Source of the DNA: Garcia nutans
Lineage: Eukaryota > Streptophyta > Magnoliopsida > Malpighiales > Euphorbiaceae
Reading direction: 5' to 3'
DNA: 64,000 bases
Assembly: GCA_947685225.1 (NCBI GenBank)
Contig: CANTUV010000026.1
Coordinates: forward strand, 57,001,501 to 57,065,500
A model generated the notes under the pieces. It was not told the origin of the DNA. It saw only the letters and a list, made by a program, of their open reading frames with translations, and searched no databases. The position numbers and the translations under genes are program-made. Shown here piece by piece: positions 1 through 13,197 of the stretch (positions are counted from its first letter, which is position 1; each line of letters begins with the position of its first letter).

Positions 1-93
1 ATTTCCCCCTTTCCTCAAAATGAAGAACAAGGAAAAAAACTGGCATTTTGACTTAAATAAAAAAAAAAAGGCAAAGAAATACAAGAGCAAATC

Positions 94-485
94 CTAGCAG
101 CTCTTCTGATCTTTCCTCATATTCTTGAAATTCCTCCAAAGGTACTTCCCAGTAGCCATATCGACGAAAACCCAGAAGCCATTTTGAATCTTCTGCATAA
201 ATTTATAACGTTTGAAGTTTAGAATCAAGAAAACCAAGAAACTCAAGAAAGGGATAAAGAAGAAAAAAAAAATGAAATCTTGAAAAAGTGAGGAAAGAAA
301 CAACATATTAAAAATACCTTAATGGCATTGAATTCTTGATTATCTTTGGATGGTTTCTTTGCAACCGTTGATCCATCAGAAACTATGGTATCAATTTCCG
401 GTGACGATGACCGTACACTCCTCCATGCGAAATAACCAGCCAAAACTGCAGAGAAAAACACCAGAATGAATCTCAGAGGACACAT
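94..485 (-). CDS. Small single-pass membrane protein, plant-conserved, unknown function
   Basis: Two coding exons on the minus strand, 485-318 and 192-94, join in phase 0 (donor GTATTT after an AAG codon, acceptor ATGCAG) to give 88 residues. The start at 485 is the Met of MCPLRFILVFF, which opens a hydrophobic segment at about residues 5-21, followed by a charged Ser/Lys-rich linker and a basic, aromatic C-terminus (NGFWVFVDMATGKYLWRN). This looks like a signal-anchor protein with a short cytosolic or lumenal tail. I recall similar small plant proteins that carry the uninformative label 'methyltransferase-related', but no catalytic motif is visible and none would fit. A tandem TCAA repeat lies just upstream (526-550), in the presumed 5' UTR. 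The gene model is good; the function is unknown. Confidence 0.62.
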
Positions 486-2725
486 TTTCTCGATAAGAAA
501 ATTCTTGGTTTTTATCCCTCTGTCAGCAATCAATCAATCAATCAATCAAGAAGAGAAGATAAGATGTGGTTTTGGGTTGTTTTAACAATTTCTAGATATT
601 GAGATGGCCAAGAAACAACGACCAAAAAAGAAAATTGAGACCCTTAGCTTATTTAGAGAGAATTAATATAAAGTAACGGGGTTTCAGAAATGAGATTATG
701 GTTAGCACGCGAAGAAGTAAACGCGTTTTTGTTAATAGAAGTTTCTAAAAAAATGGCTATACAAAGTCAATTGGAAGCAACTATACCATGTATGCTATTA
801 TGTATTGGATGAGAAATAGTCTATTCTTACTTTAAAATATTATTTGTTTTATTTATTCTGATAAAGCTGGTGGGTGGTGGCATTTTTTTTTTCTGCTAAA
901 GACATTTCTGAAACAGTGTAAAAGCTAATTAAATTCGAAGGAATGCCAGTTCTAAAGTTTGAAAACTTGTGGTCGATGATTAAATTATTATTATTAAGAT
1001 TTTAACAAAATAATTTTAAAAATATTATTTTTTAGACATTCATTTTTTTTAATTTTAAAAAAAGCCTACTAGTTATAAATATTATTTTCTTTTTTTTTAA
1101 TTTAAAACTACCTGTTCCTAGCTTCCAACATAATACACATTTAATATGCATCTGTATAATATATATTATACCACATGTATACATATAATATATTTTTAGT
1201 TAATATATATTATATAATACATTTAATATATTTTTAATTAAATTTTTTAAAAATATAATTTTAATGTTTTTTAAAATTCGTAAAATATTAAAAAAATAAC
1301 AATGGAGTTGTTGCTATCCAATTTTTGAGCTTTTTGAGTTGGGTTAGAAGTTTGAGGGTTTGATCCATACTGTGCAGCTGTTTTAGAGTCCAAATCCAAT
1401 TATTTATAAAGGCTTAGTTAGCCTAAAAGGCTTTTGGGTTCTTGTTATTAAACTAGAAGTTAAAGAACCTTGGGCCTTGATTTCTATAGAATTGGTCCAG
1501 AAGATCCCACCATTGGCCCGTAAACTTATGGTTGCTTGTTGTCTGCTCGACCCTCGAACTTTCGATCACTCCATAGTCCCCTATTTACTTCTTATTTGTT
1601 TATTTTTTACAAAGAGAATGAATTTCTTTTTATATAAAAGCAAAATTAATGAGAAAATTATGAATTATAATTTTGAAATATTGATTGACAAAAATAAAAA
1701 CAAAGTCCTTTCAATATGAATAAGCTAATTCTTTTTTTTAAATAATAATAATAAAATCCAATTACAATATTTTCAAAAGCCAAAATTGCAAATGGTAGCT
1801 GCTTTTTAGTGAAATGGAATCTTGTTTTGGTGCATCTCCAAATAAGAAGGGAATTTATTTCTGTACTATAATAGATTCAGAGATGGATTTCCATCAAGAA
1901 TCTTCCAAATGGTATATTTATATACATGTTTTGTTTCTCTTACATGCAACATGTCGGACCCTTCTTCTTCTTGCTACTAATAACACATATAATCCTTTAT
2001 ATGTAGTGTGGATTATAAGATTTTACAAGAAATTTTACTATGCTGTTACTGTATTTCACTCAGATGTTAATAATATAAAAAGAGCAAATAGCTAGAAGAA
2101 GAAGAAAAAAAGTTTCTTTTTTTTGCGGCAATTTTTCACTTTATTCCATCCATATCAATTCGGCTGGTGCAACAGAGCATAATAATAAAAATAGTAGTAG
2201 TAGGTCCAGAGGTCCTAAAAACCTTTATAAAAGAATAATGCAATATAGAGCTTTAAGGAATAAATTTTATTGATGACCTAAGTGATGGGAACTAATAAAA
2301 AGTCTAAAAATCCTTTATATCAATTTTATTAAAGCTAGTATTTTTAGGCGATGAGCATGAAAGCTTTATTGTTGTGCTAATTATAATATGTAGAAAATTA
2401 TAAATTAAAATATATTGAGAGATTTTTTTTTAAAGTTTTGGATTTTCTGGGTTAAATCATTTTGGAGCTTTAATAAGTGGATGTATATATATATATATGG
2501 AGAGAGAAAGAGAGAGAGAGAGAGAAAGATATGGATACAATACATGTAAAGAAGAAGCTTAAGTGGGATATAGAGAGAGTAAAGGCTAATGATAAGCTTA
2601 TAGTGCGAAGTTCACTTTCTATCCTTGCCTTTTTTTCTTTATTATTTCTTGAATTGCTTTCAACGGAACAGTTGCTATAGTGGAGTCCTTCCTTTTTGAC
2701 CCTTAATTTGATCTATAATTATAGC

Positions 2726-2763
<38 letters not shown>

Positions 2764-3154
2764 TTCTTTCATCAATTTAAACAAGAAGAAGAAGAAAAAG
2801 ACTACTCACCATGCATGCTTATGTCAATAAATGTTAATCTGTTAAATATGATTTGAGTTTATCTAAACCATTTTTACTTTTGTTCCTCTTAGATTGAAAG
2901 TTTCTTTGATTATTGAAAATTTTATTTTATTATAGAGGATTTTGTTTCCGGTCTTCACACATAGCTTATTAGACTATATATTAATTACAGAATCTTAATT
3001 ACTATAGTGGAGATGATCTCAGAAAATTAAATTCATGAAAAAGAATATACATATATATATATATATGTATTTATGTCACAAAGTATGAGGTCATCATAGA
3101 AAAATCATGGCCATTGATACTCCTCCACAGGAAAAACAAGAAGAACAGGCAAAG

Positions 3155-3187
<33 letters not shown>

Positions 3188-4080
3188 GTGTGAAGAATGA
3201 CAATAAGTTCTAACGAAGAGTGATACGAGTTCTCAATCGAATTGTAAATTGATATTAGTTGTAAGTTTCTCAAATGCCCTAACTGATTGCGTAGCGAACA
3301 TTAAACATAGGGATTTAGAAGCCCTTTAGCGTACGCGTCTCTTTAATTGCTCCTTTTTTTTTTAATTAAAAAGAGAAGGGGAATCAGGTGAGCGTAGGTG
3401 CTCACACTTCTTGGATAAGATACACCCAATAAATCTTGTTGGATCCAATATACAGCTTCAGCTGATGGAGAGCTTAACTGATGAACACCCAATGGAAAGT
3501 TCATATATTTAATGTATCTCAACTGTCTTTTTTCTTTTGTTCTTTTTTTCTCAAAAAAAAAAAAATTAAGCGCAATCAATTTTACATTACATTTTGAAAA
3601 TTACCCGATATAATAATTTAAAAAAAAAAAACACCACCGATGAGCTAACCATTCTCTCTCGTAGGATGAATCTCTATCAAAAGCAAAATGAAGGCCAAAA
3701 CCCATTTGCTTATAAAACCCAAGTTGGAGATGTACAACAATTTCAACAATTGACGGGCAAAGAAAACATGGGTTTCGCGTAGGATTCACGTTCATGCAGT
3801 AACATTTACCCAAAGTTGAGAACTTTGTGATCCACGTATGATGTTATTCTCTCTCTCTTAGCTAATATTGAAAGAACATTCCCTTAATAGTAGACCAAGT
3901 GTGACAAAATTTAATGGAGGCTGAGTTTGATGCCCTTCCTGGTACAAAGAAGATGAAGGGAAGGGCATCGTGTTCTCTTCCTCTCTAAACCCTCTTCATA
4001 TATGCTGGGTACACCAATTGGTCCAACAACTTATCCCACTCTCCTCATTTCTTTTATATTTCTCAATATATTTAGTTTGG
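486..4080. other. AT-rich intergenic region, no gene seen
   Basis: No open frame here resembles a protein, and the longer ones are built from low-complexity or UTR-like DNA. It holds an (AT)n microsatellite at about 2730-2761, shorter ATAT runs near 2485 and 3050, a GA-rich stretch near 2500, and a run of 27 T at 3155-3181. The final part, from about 3850, should contain the promoter of the glutamate dehydrogenase gene downstream. Confidence 0.6.
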
Positions 4081-6069
4081 TAAGAATTTAAAAGGGCGAA
4101 TGTGATTCTCATTCCAGTTTTTTTTCATCACTGCCCTATTTATCTGTAGATTCGGTGCTTGATTTGGATCATAGCTACTAATTTGGAGTGGAATTTTGGG
4201 TTTTTCTTCACTATTACTGTGGTAAGTTTTCCTAATTTTTCTCTCTTGAACTGATTTTGGCTATATTTTAAATATCTGTAAGTTCGTTTTGGCTTGGCAT
4301 TTGGTATATAATTATCATTTTTGGGAATTTTGGTGGTTTTTGGATAATTATGGCGTAGTCTGGCAGCCGGAAGGAGTGGAGTTTCCGGGCAAATTTTGGG
4401 TTAAGATATTTTAGTTTGGCTTCTTTCCCTTTCACTTTGTTTTTGTTTTCCCCTGTTTTTGGCCTTTTTCTTTGCTATCATTGGTGCAATAAAAGACAAC
4501 TTGGGCTCTTCCAAAGCATGTATCTTTTTGACATTTTCAGCCTGTTCTCATCAGTTTTGTTAGCCAACATGATAAACCCTTGATAAAATAACAATTAATT
4601 AAATTTTTTTAATATTTCAAATTTTAATTCTAGGTATCTTTTTTTGAAATTATATATTTATCACTTAAAAGTGATAAATTGAAATTATTTAAGGAGTGCC
4701 TATGAGGATTCAAAGTTAAAACACTGCATGTTAAATTTAATTTTCTTTTCATACATCGTAGAAAACTTCTTCAAGAAATAATTTATAACATTTTTTTCTT
4801 CTTTTCGGAAAAAAAAAAAAGAATGGGAACGTTGAATCTATAATTGAAATTAATAACTATACTGTATCTCTGTCTCCCTTTAGAATCTATCTATTAGCTT
4901 AAAGTTCATACCGAATCATGCCTAATTTTTTCTTTTAAAGTATTTTGGCTCTCCCGATTCTTCCTGTTGTAGGCTATGGGTATATTTAACTGATTTAGAA
5001 ATTAGTACCACCGGCCCATATGAACTGCAATATCCATCTCAGCACAATCTAGGTTATTTGCCCAAGCCTATAAACGAATATGATCCCATTATTTTTCAAT
5101 GGTCACAAATAAACTCGACCATGAATCAAATTGTGAATCTCTATTAATGAAAAAAATTACGGGCTGATAGATCAAGTTTTTGGAAATTTTAGCATTTTCC
5201 AAATCGAGCCATGGCCAAGTCTAATATTTTATTTTTCTTTAAACGTTAAAAAGGGAAGTCTTTTGGCAAGAGAACTAGTTTCTTTGACTTGCATAGTGAT
5301 ATTGAACCAATGCAAGACTTATGCTACATTATGAGATTAAGTTAAAACTAATTGACAAATGAATTGGCCAAGAAAAAAAAAGTGAACAGTTTATATATAA
5401 TGGAAAAAAAAAGGTGAGAATTTGGATAATTTCTTTGGATGGATATATCAATTAGAATTGTTGTAATACAATTCTTTGGTACACAATGCATTAGCCTTTT
5501 AGAAAGATCTAATTACCCCTTTGACATGGATCCACCTTAACACAAATCTCTTTGATTTGATCCTTTAAATAATGTATATCACTTAGCATATATCTTCATT
5601 TTGCACCATTAAGAAAAAGAAGAGGAGGAATTTTTTTCCAATTAAATAATACCCGAGCGTTTTCTTTTTTGAACAAAAATGACCACATATGTTTCATACT
5701 TCCATGAGATGGGACTTTCATTCAAGGTTAGGAGAAATGTTTGAAGAAATTCACGTTGCCTATAATTAAAAGATTTAATCTTTCATTTTTTTTTGTTATT
5801 TGTGAAATCAGATCCTGTGCATTGAACAATGTCATTATTTGAAAATGTAAAATGATGTTGTGCCTATCTGGAAACGTTATCATCTATCTCGATGCTTGTT
5901 TTTTCTTTTTCTTTTTTTTTTTATTTAAAAAACACAGCCGCCTAACACAATCTCATCTACTTTGCTAACATTAATTTTCTTGCTTCACTGCATGATCATG
6001 TTTGTGTATTCGTACACTGAATTTTGAACGTTACTAGTTTATTCTATCCACTTGAACAAATACTATATT

Positions 6070-6125
6070 CAACTCAACTCAACTCAACAAAGCCTTAATC
6101 ACAAGCTGACCCCAATTGACTTGAA
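6070..6125 (-). repeat. Fragment resembling the Au-type SINE
   Basis: The segment begins with repeated CAACT units and continues AAAGCCTTAATC and CTGACCCCAATTG. This resembles the widespread plant repeat that reads roughly TCAACTCAACTAAGCCTTAATCCC followed by a GGGGTCGGCTA-like block, which I recall as part of Au SINEs. Only about 55 bp are recognisable, with no promoter boxes and no target-site duplication, so this is a tentative call. Confidence 0.35.
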
Positions 6126-6189
6126 ATTAAAAAAAAACAAATACTATATATATTAAAAAAAATAATTCAGGTCATATTCAAAATAGTTA

Positions 6190-6501
6190 GGCACAATATA
6201 TTTGTAATCTCATGTACTTATTCATTTTGGTCATTTTGACACATGTATTTATACATTTGCTACTTTGTCTTTTGTATTTGTCTATTTTGAACCAGTAAAC
6301 ACATAAATACATATTAATTATTTTGTCTCTTATATTTATATATTTTATATCAAATAAATTCATACACATGTAGCACTATCTTTATTTGGGTGTCTGCTGA
6401 GTATGAAATAAATAAGTATATGGATAAAGTAGTAAATATATAAATACATGGGGACAAAGTGACCAAAATGGACAATTATAGGGTTGTAGATGAATTATGC
6501 C
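6190..6501. mobile_element. MULE-type MITE with 9-bp target-site duplication
   Basis: The element starts GGCACAATATATTTG and ends with the near inverse, ATGCC. Its halves are long inverted repeats: CATTTTGGTCATTTTGACAC on the left matches the reverse complement of the right arm, and similarity continues through a CATGTATTTATA block to roughly 100 bp per arm. It is flanked by AAATAGTTA (6181-6189) and GAATAGTTA (6502-6510), an 8-of-9 match. Long terminal inverted repeats with a 9-bp duplication are the signature of Mutator-like elements. It has no transposase and depends on one elsewhere. It lies in the presumed GDH leader intron. The 60-residue open frame on its minus strand is an accident of the inverted repeat. 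Confidence 0.72.
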
Positions 6502-7065
6502 GAATAGTTACTCGTCCATCCTTCATTTCAAAATAACTAGTCATGACAGCCACAGGCTGATTAATTATTAAATGCCTATAAGCTACATTTATTGATAGTT
6601 ATCTTGGAAAAGTACATTCATTGTCAAATCTTCTCTTCCTAATATTTAAACGTAAACGTTAAACAGTGCCTTCTTGCTTTCTTGGATCCTTCTATATGCA
6701 GAAAACATGTTAGGCTGCTGTTTGATTGGTTATTTTAATGCAGTCTTGACTATGAAATGAGTTTTCAGTGTCATATGTGGAGTGATAAGGCTCCCTATCA
6801 AGTTTATATATATATATAGACACACACACACACACATATATGTATATACTTTTTCAAGGAAAAAAGCCTATTTAAGGAAAGCACTCAAACACTCCATTAT
6901 TCAACTATTAAGGTAGTGTAATTTCATCTTGTATATACCTCTAACCCTTCTTATCTTGGGAAGTGTGATTTAAATTGGTCTATTTTTTTCCATCTTAAAT
7001 TGTGTACAAATAAGAGGCCTTAATTTGCTTGATTATAGTTTTTCATACAGCTTTAGGAGCAAATA

Positions 7066-9390
7066 ATGAATGCATTAGTGGCAACCAACAGAAACTTTAA
7101 GCTAGCAGCTAGGCTGCTAGGATTGGACTCTAAGCTTGAGAAGAGTTTGCTTATTCCATTCAGAGAAATCAAGGTAATCATAGGAAGTAGCTTTAGTGAT
7201 TATAGGTATGAAGTTGATCCACTCTTCTGCTCTAATTTATTTTCACAAAAATAAATTGCAGGTTGAATGTACAATACCCAAAGATGATGGTACTTTGGCA
7301 TCTTTTGTGGGGTTTAGAGTCCAACATGACAACGCTAGAGGCCCCATGAAAGGAGGCATAAGATATCACCCAGAGGTAGCTGGGATTAGAAACCCTTTTA
7401 TGATTTAACAAATTAGATCAAGATTCTGCCCAAAAGCAGAGAAAATGTCTTGGTACTTCAAATTAAATTTTAAGAGTTTCAGTTCTGAATTCTGACATGT
7501 GTAATGGGTGATTATAGGTTGATCCAGATGAGGTGAATGCATTAGCACAACTCATGACGTGGAAGACAGCAGTGGCAAATATCCCGTATGGTGGGGCTAA
7601 AGGTGGGATTGGATGTAGTCCAGGGGATTTAAGCATATCTGAGCTAGAGCGACTAACCAGAGTTTTTACTCAGAAAATTCATGATTTGATAGGAATTCAC
7701 ACAGATGTCCCAGCTCCAGATATGGGAACTGGTCCTCAGGTAGAGCATGGTGAAAGTTTCTTAATGCACATAGTTTATCGCTTAATTGCTAGCAAGAAAA
7801 AGATGGAAACTTAAAGTAATGTCTTTGTTTCACTTAAAACACTGCTTAATTGTGCCGGTTCTGGTGCTAATGCATGCTTACTGTGTGATTGAACAGACTA
7901 TGGCATGGATACTAGATGAGTATTCAAAATTCCACGGCTACTCACCAGCAGTTGTGACTGGCAAACCTGTTGTTAGTATATATATGGGAGAACCAACTCT
8001 GTGCAATCTTGATTTCCTAAACGCTTTAGAGTTTTCAGCTTATAGTTGTTGGCCCTTATTTCTTATTATGCATTATTAAAATGATTTACCTACTTGTTAT
8101 TTTCCCTCATATGATTCAATTTATTGCCAATGCAAGGACAGCCCATTTATTGATATTTGTATATTTGATTAAATCAGGATCTTGGTGGATCTCTAGGCAG
8201 AGATGCTGCCACTGGAAGAGGAGTCCTCTTTGCGACAGAAGCATTGCTTAATGAATATGGGAAGTCCATATCTGGGCAACGATTTGTCATTCAGGTTCAG
8301 TTCTATGTTATGTCAGTTTGGTTTTTCGTTGACTATAGTATGGTGCACATATATACATTTGGCTGCTGGGCCCTTTGAAGGGGAAAAGGTTCCCTTAAGA
8401 TGATAGATGTGTTTCATTTTAGGGTTTTGGCAATGTGGGTTCCTGGGCGGCCCAGCTGATTAACGAACAAGGTGGAAAGATTGTTGCTTTAAGTGATATC
8501 ACTGGAGCAATAAAGAACAAAAATGGAATTGATGTTTCAAGCCTACTCAAACATGTCAAGGAACACAAGGGTGTGAAAGGATTTCATGGTGCAGATCCCA
8601 TTGACCCCAACTCAATATTAGTTGAGGACTGTGACATTCTGATTCCAGCAGCCCTTGGAGGCGTCGTCAACAGGTACAGAATCTTTTTTCTATCATGAAT
8701 TTGATTGTCAGGGGACTTCTTTTCCCACTAAAAGGAACATAATATTAGGACAACTAGAGAATCAGGATTTAGCTGAAAATATATTATTACAGCACGCACC
8801 AGTTGAACCATTTGGATAGAGAAATTACATTTGTGTTTTATTTGGCTTATTGAAGGGAGAATGCAAATGAAATAAAAGCCAAATTCATTGTTGAAGCTGC
8901 AAACCATCCCACTGATCCGGAGGCTGATGAGGTTGGTACTTATTGCTTAAGGTTTGAAATTACAATGATTCACCAAATCCTTCCATATCATGCATTGTTA
9001 TCCTCTGTATTGCAGATATTGTCAAAAAAAGGAGTTGTTATTCTTCCAGATATATATGCAAACTCAGGAGGAGTTACTGTTAGTTACTTTGAGTGGGTGC
9101 AGGTAGCACACAGCTTTTCTATATTGGCTGTTAACTATCTGAAACTTTTTGCCTGCCATTGCTCAGGTAAATTTTGCCAACGTTTCACTGTCTTTGAATT
9201 GCAGAACATTCAAGGATTCATGTGGGATGAGGAGAAAGTGAATAACGAGCTCAAGACTTACATGACCAGAGGTTTCAAAGGAGTGAAGGAGATGTGCAAG
9301 ACCCACAATTGTGATCTCCGTATGGGAGCCTTCACTTTAGGAGTTAATCGAGTCGCACGAGCTACTGTTCTTAGAGGTTGGGGAGCTTAA
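7066..9390 (+). CDS. GDH: NAD(H) glutamate dehydrogenase, mitochondrial
   Basis: Nine exons (7066-7173, 7262-7375, 7518-7739, 7897-7971, 8178-8294, 8423-8673, 8856-8931, 9016-9102, 9205-9390) sum to 1236 nt, giving 411 residues, exactly the length of plant GDH subunits. Every junction has GT-AG ends and keeps frame. The enzyme interconverts glutamate and 2-oxoglutarate plus ammonium in mitochondria as a hexamer. Visible hallmarks are the substrate region PMKGGIRYHPE, the catalytic-lysine loop PYGGAKGGIGC, the APDMGT segment, and the Rossmann nucleotide site QGFGNVGSWAAQL near residue 210; the end is ATVLRGWGA. The N-terminus MNALVATNRNFKLAARLLG is basic and amphipathic, as expected of a mitochondrial targeting signal. 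No frame damage is seen. The gene is convergent with GAR1. Confidence 0.97.
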
Positions 9391-10309
9391 GATAGCTGCT
9401 ACTTTGAATAAAGATGTAGGCTTCAATGAGGCTCCTCATTCTTGCCAGTAATTTGGCATTCCTCATGTTTGCCTACTGGGGAACTTTTACCAAGGTTTTG
9501 TTATATGTATTTCCTTTATTTCCAGCTGAGCCTCTTACTCCTTTGGCGATTCCTGTTATTTGTGAATTATTGTTCAAAGAACATAGAGGAATGCCACAGA
9601 TTCTCTGGTTGGAAGCATTGCGGTGCTCTGTTCATTATGTTTCTCATATATTTTCAGTAAAAATTAAAATGTTGTTCCCTTGTTAACTCACCGTCACATG
9701 ATAGAGGATAGAGACTTTGGTTGAGGAAGGAGGAATTAACTAATAGCTAGAAAGGTTTGCGTTTACTAAATTTTTTTCCTTTAATCACCGGATAGAAATT
9801 CAATCACAAAGTTTGAATCATATCTGCTATTTTTCAACAAAATACACTTTTAGCGAGTGTAAAACCTCAGCCATTTTTCAACAAATACCCTCCATTCTTA
9901 TTGAGCGTCGAATCCAGGACCACGAAATCTCAGGCTCAAACTCTACCAATGGCTGAATGTCGAGCCTACCAAAATTTTCAGGTATATTTGGAATGTTTAT
10001 TCGTGATATCAAATTTGGAAATTTTAAGTCTGCTATTTTGCAATAAAAACTGAGATGGAATTTTCAGGAGAAAAAAAAGGAAAAGAGTAAATTGCAATGG
10101 CATAGCCTTTCAACTGCTATTACTTCTGATGGTAATCTAGTCATGGAAGGTCTGAAAAAATAATAATGCATGGCACAAAAATTATTTCCATTAACAACAA
10201 AAGTTGACATTGAAATCAGCGCGCGAACATCAATTCTTGTTTGCATGTTGCACCTCAAAATGAAAACTCTCAAGGATTAAAACATCTAATAATATTACAT
10301 GAGGTGCTT
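9391..10309. other. Convergent spacer between GDH and GAR1
   Basis: This 0.9-kb stretch should hold the two 3' UTRs, GDH from the left and GAR1 from the right. The open frames in it have no recognisable similarity. No repeat or RNA gene was noticed. Confidence 0.6.
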
Positions 10310-12122
10310 CTATGACCTTCCTCTGCCCCTAAAGCTGCCACCACGACCACCTCTAGGAGGTCCACCTCTACCACCTCTTGGTCCACCCCTTCCACGAAAG
10401 CCACCCCCTCCACGGCCACCACCTCTACCACCGCCTCTACCTCCACCACGACCACCTCTTGCTGCTTGTGCCTGTCCCCTGATACAATACCATAAAACCA
10501 TTAAAATTTGATCTAACCAACAAATTCAAGTTCCAAAAATATCCAAACAACTCCAGATACTAAAACATCTGGGTGCTCTGGCTGCAGTCTGAAAGTTCAA
10601 AATTTTCACAGGACTAATATGATCAACTGGTCGCAATGTTGAACCATAGTGGAATGTAGGACAGTACACAATTTTGACAATGTATACTAAATAGGCAAAA
10701 AAGGTTGGGAACTGACCACAAAACCTAAATGAGCCACCACAGAGTTCAATAATAAGAGTATTTAACCATGGCCTGTCAACTTCTGAACATCTATAATACT
10801 TTTGAAATGAGATTAGACATAAAAGAAATGAGAACAAAAGCTCCAAACAAAGTCCATTTCAATCATAGAATGAATCATCATCTTTCGCGGACCTTTAGGT
10901 CTCATATATCTAATGTCTCCAATGAGCTCATCATATGAGAAAAATAAATCATGTTGAAACATAAAACCAAACATTATAAATGTATAGCATTGCGCCCCAA
11001 TTAATAATGGAGAGATTTGTTGATGCAATAGGACTGCACAATCTGTCGCAAAAATTGTCAAGTGCAACAAGAAGCATGCAACACCTGGCAAAATGCCTTC
11101 TGCAGATTTTACTAAACAACAAATTCACTGTTTTGTGATTATTTTCAAGTCACTTCACAATCCTAAACTGAGGTAACCATTCATCTCTCCAGTTCACCTT
11201 TTTCACACTTGCATGCATTACATAGATTTCATAACCAAACAAATATATATGTCATCACAGCACTTCTGCACTCAAGCCAATAAAGCAAGGGACAATAAAC
11301 ATACTTTGGTTGAGGAAGAAATCTTCCAAGAGGTAAAAGCTTATTTGGATCAATGAAGAATTTGTCCCCAGGCGAATATGAAGCTGCCACAATGCCTTCC
11401 ATCATTTTGATAGAAAAATACTGCCATCATAGATGATCCAAAATTGATTTAACAAAAATATGCAAAAATTACAAGCATTGCGAGACTTTAGAACTAGAGA
11501 CAGGTAAAATGCTCACCGATTCATTGATGGGACCAAATATTTCATCAACTTTCCCTATCTGAGTCTTGTTTTGTAGAAAAATGGGAGCATTGAAGTAGGG
11601 TATTTTCTCATTGGTGAGCCTTGTCACCGCATCCCCCTCACAGGCATGAAGAAATGTGGAAACTTCTGTAAAAATTTATAAACACAAAAACATCAACATA
11701 GGATAAATCTCACACATATACCTTTATTTGTTCTTTTGTGCCGGCGAAATAATTAAAATCCTTAATTCACCCAAGAAGGAAGATCCATGAGAACCGGGGT
11801 TGCCGTTTACATTTATGAGTGAAATTTGTATAGGTGAGCTCTATGACAACAACCAGTCAGCTATATTATTAGTTATGCAGAGTCTTATTTCCGTTTTGCT
11901 TTCTCAGCAACCAATCAATTACTTGGACAAATCAAGAAAGATGCTATTGATGTGAACGAAGGAAAACGAACCTACGACTTCAGAAGGAGGTCCCTCGTCA
12001 CGAAACCCACCACCGCCACCACGGCCGCCGCCGCCGCCTCGACCACGGCCACCTCGGCCGAAACCAAAACCGCGGCCCCCATCTCTACCACCCCGAAAAC
12101 CGCCACCTCTGGGTGGCCTCAT
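10310..12122 (-). CDS. GAR1: H/ACA ribonucleoprotein complex subunit 1 (GAR1)
   Basis: Four exons on the minus strand (12122-11972, 11665-11517, 11420-11305, 10478-10310) give 194 residues with intact phases. GAR1 is a nucleolar core protein of H/ACA snoRNPs, which pseudouridylate rRNA and also support telomerase in other eukaryotes. The order is typical: an N-terminal Gly/Arg-rich tail starting MRPPRGGGFRGGR, then the conserved central barrel (EVSTFLHACEGDA, KIPYFNAPIFLQNKTQIGK, FGPINESYFSIKM, PGDKFFIDP, LPLGRFLPQPKG), then a second RGG tail ending SFRGRGRS. The GGR blocks are expected sites of arginine methylation. The GC-rich repeats make good-looking but spurious open frames on the opposite strand. 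Next to GDH and a MUT9-like kinase, as in Arabidopsis. Confidence 0.96.
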
Positions 12123-13197
12123 AGTTTGAGTGATATGTAGCAAGTTAAAAAAGAAAAACGACAATGAGTGGCCGTAGCAAAAGAAAAGAAGCGAGATCGT
12201 TTTTATTTTATGGGATTCGAGGGTTTTAGAGTTTTTGAGCTACTAGGGTTTTGGGGTTCATTTTGTCTTATGAGATTACCAAAATCTCCTTTCAACTTTG
12301 CAATTAAATTGGGTCTGGTCAATGGGCTTCAGTTAACTGTGGACTTCGAGTTTACCGATAATCTAAAGAGAAATTTATAAAAATAATATTAAAAAATTTA
12401 CCAAAATACTGCACATATACCAAAATTTACGGAAGTATAATATATACGTTTTTAGTATATATTGAATGCATTTTTAATATATATCGTAAAAATATAAAAA
12501 AAAACTAAAAACAGTAATTTTATAACTTAAAAAAGTAATGAAAATAAAAATTTAAAGCAAAAAAATAAATTTTTTTACAATTTCCTGAAATAAAAAAAAA
12601 ATTAAGGCCACCTGCTTTAAGTAATTTGTTAATTAGAACAATTGAGACGACTTTTATCCTTGCTTGGTCTCTCGTATGACGAACATACTATTTATTTTTT
12701 TTATGTATGTTACAATGTCGGAAATAGTTAAATTATTAAAAAAAATAATTAGTCAGTGAATCATTCATCGATAAAAGATTTGAATTAGAGAGGAGATTGT
12801 GGAAGAGACGAGTTGGTAGCATCTCTCCCAAGTTGGTGGCCTAACATGATTAGAAATTTGGATTGGAGGACTTCTTTCTGATATTCAGAGCAACAAATAC
12901 AAATAAAATATAAGATTCAAAAAAACAGTAGCGGAGCACAACTCGGCTGTAATAGCCAGGTACTATTAATATATGAAATGTTTTGACAAGCTATTGCCCA
13001 CAAGCTCATATTTGGCTCCAGGGACAAGCTAACAGATTCTCTCTCTATTTCTTATAATTTTTCTCATTGTACAATCAAATTCTATATGAAAAGCATTGAT
13101 TCATTTGCAGCAGAAAGCCACCAATTCCAATGTTAGCTCCAAAAATACCCTCTCTGCTTTCAAAATTTCAAACAATGAAATTTTCTTCTGCCAGGAA
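12123..13197. other. Spacer between GAR1 and the MLK gene
   Basis: It contains the GAR1 promoter side (12123-12400) and the 3' UTR of the kinase gene (about 12900-13197). The middle is AT-rich with no recognisable coding sequence. The 70-residue frame at 12168-12380 is not recognised and probably lies in promoter or leader DNA. Confidence 0.5.

Larger units (their letters stand above)
4222..7050 (+). other. Probable 2.8-kb intron in the 5' UTR of the GDH gene
   Basis: A strong donor (CTGTG|GTAAGT) at 4222 and a clean acceptor (TTTTTCATACAG) ending at 7050, only 15 bases before the GDH start codon, suggest a leader intron. The non-coding first exon would end at 4221 and begin somewhere near 4080-4150. 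Plant GDH genes are known to carry leader introns. The pairing is inferred from splice-site strength and position, not from a transcript. The intron contains a 312-bp MULE-like MITE and a possible SINE fragment, both listed separately. Confidence 0.45.

Noticed and set aside
1477..2095. Two open frames of 80 and 93 codons
   Set aside because: Low-complexity, no family resemblance, no splice context.
3155..3181. Run of 27 T, considered as a retroposon tail
   Set aside because: No SINE or LINE body and no flanking duplication seen; simple homopolymer.
10299..10511. Open frame on the plus strand rich in Pro (PPLPLKLPPRPP)
   Set aside because: It is the antisense of the GAR1 RGG tail; GC-rich repeats keep several frames open.
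11952..12140. Thr/Ala-rich open frame on the plus strand
   Set aside because: Antisense of the GAR1 N-terminal Gly/Arg tail.
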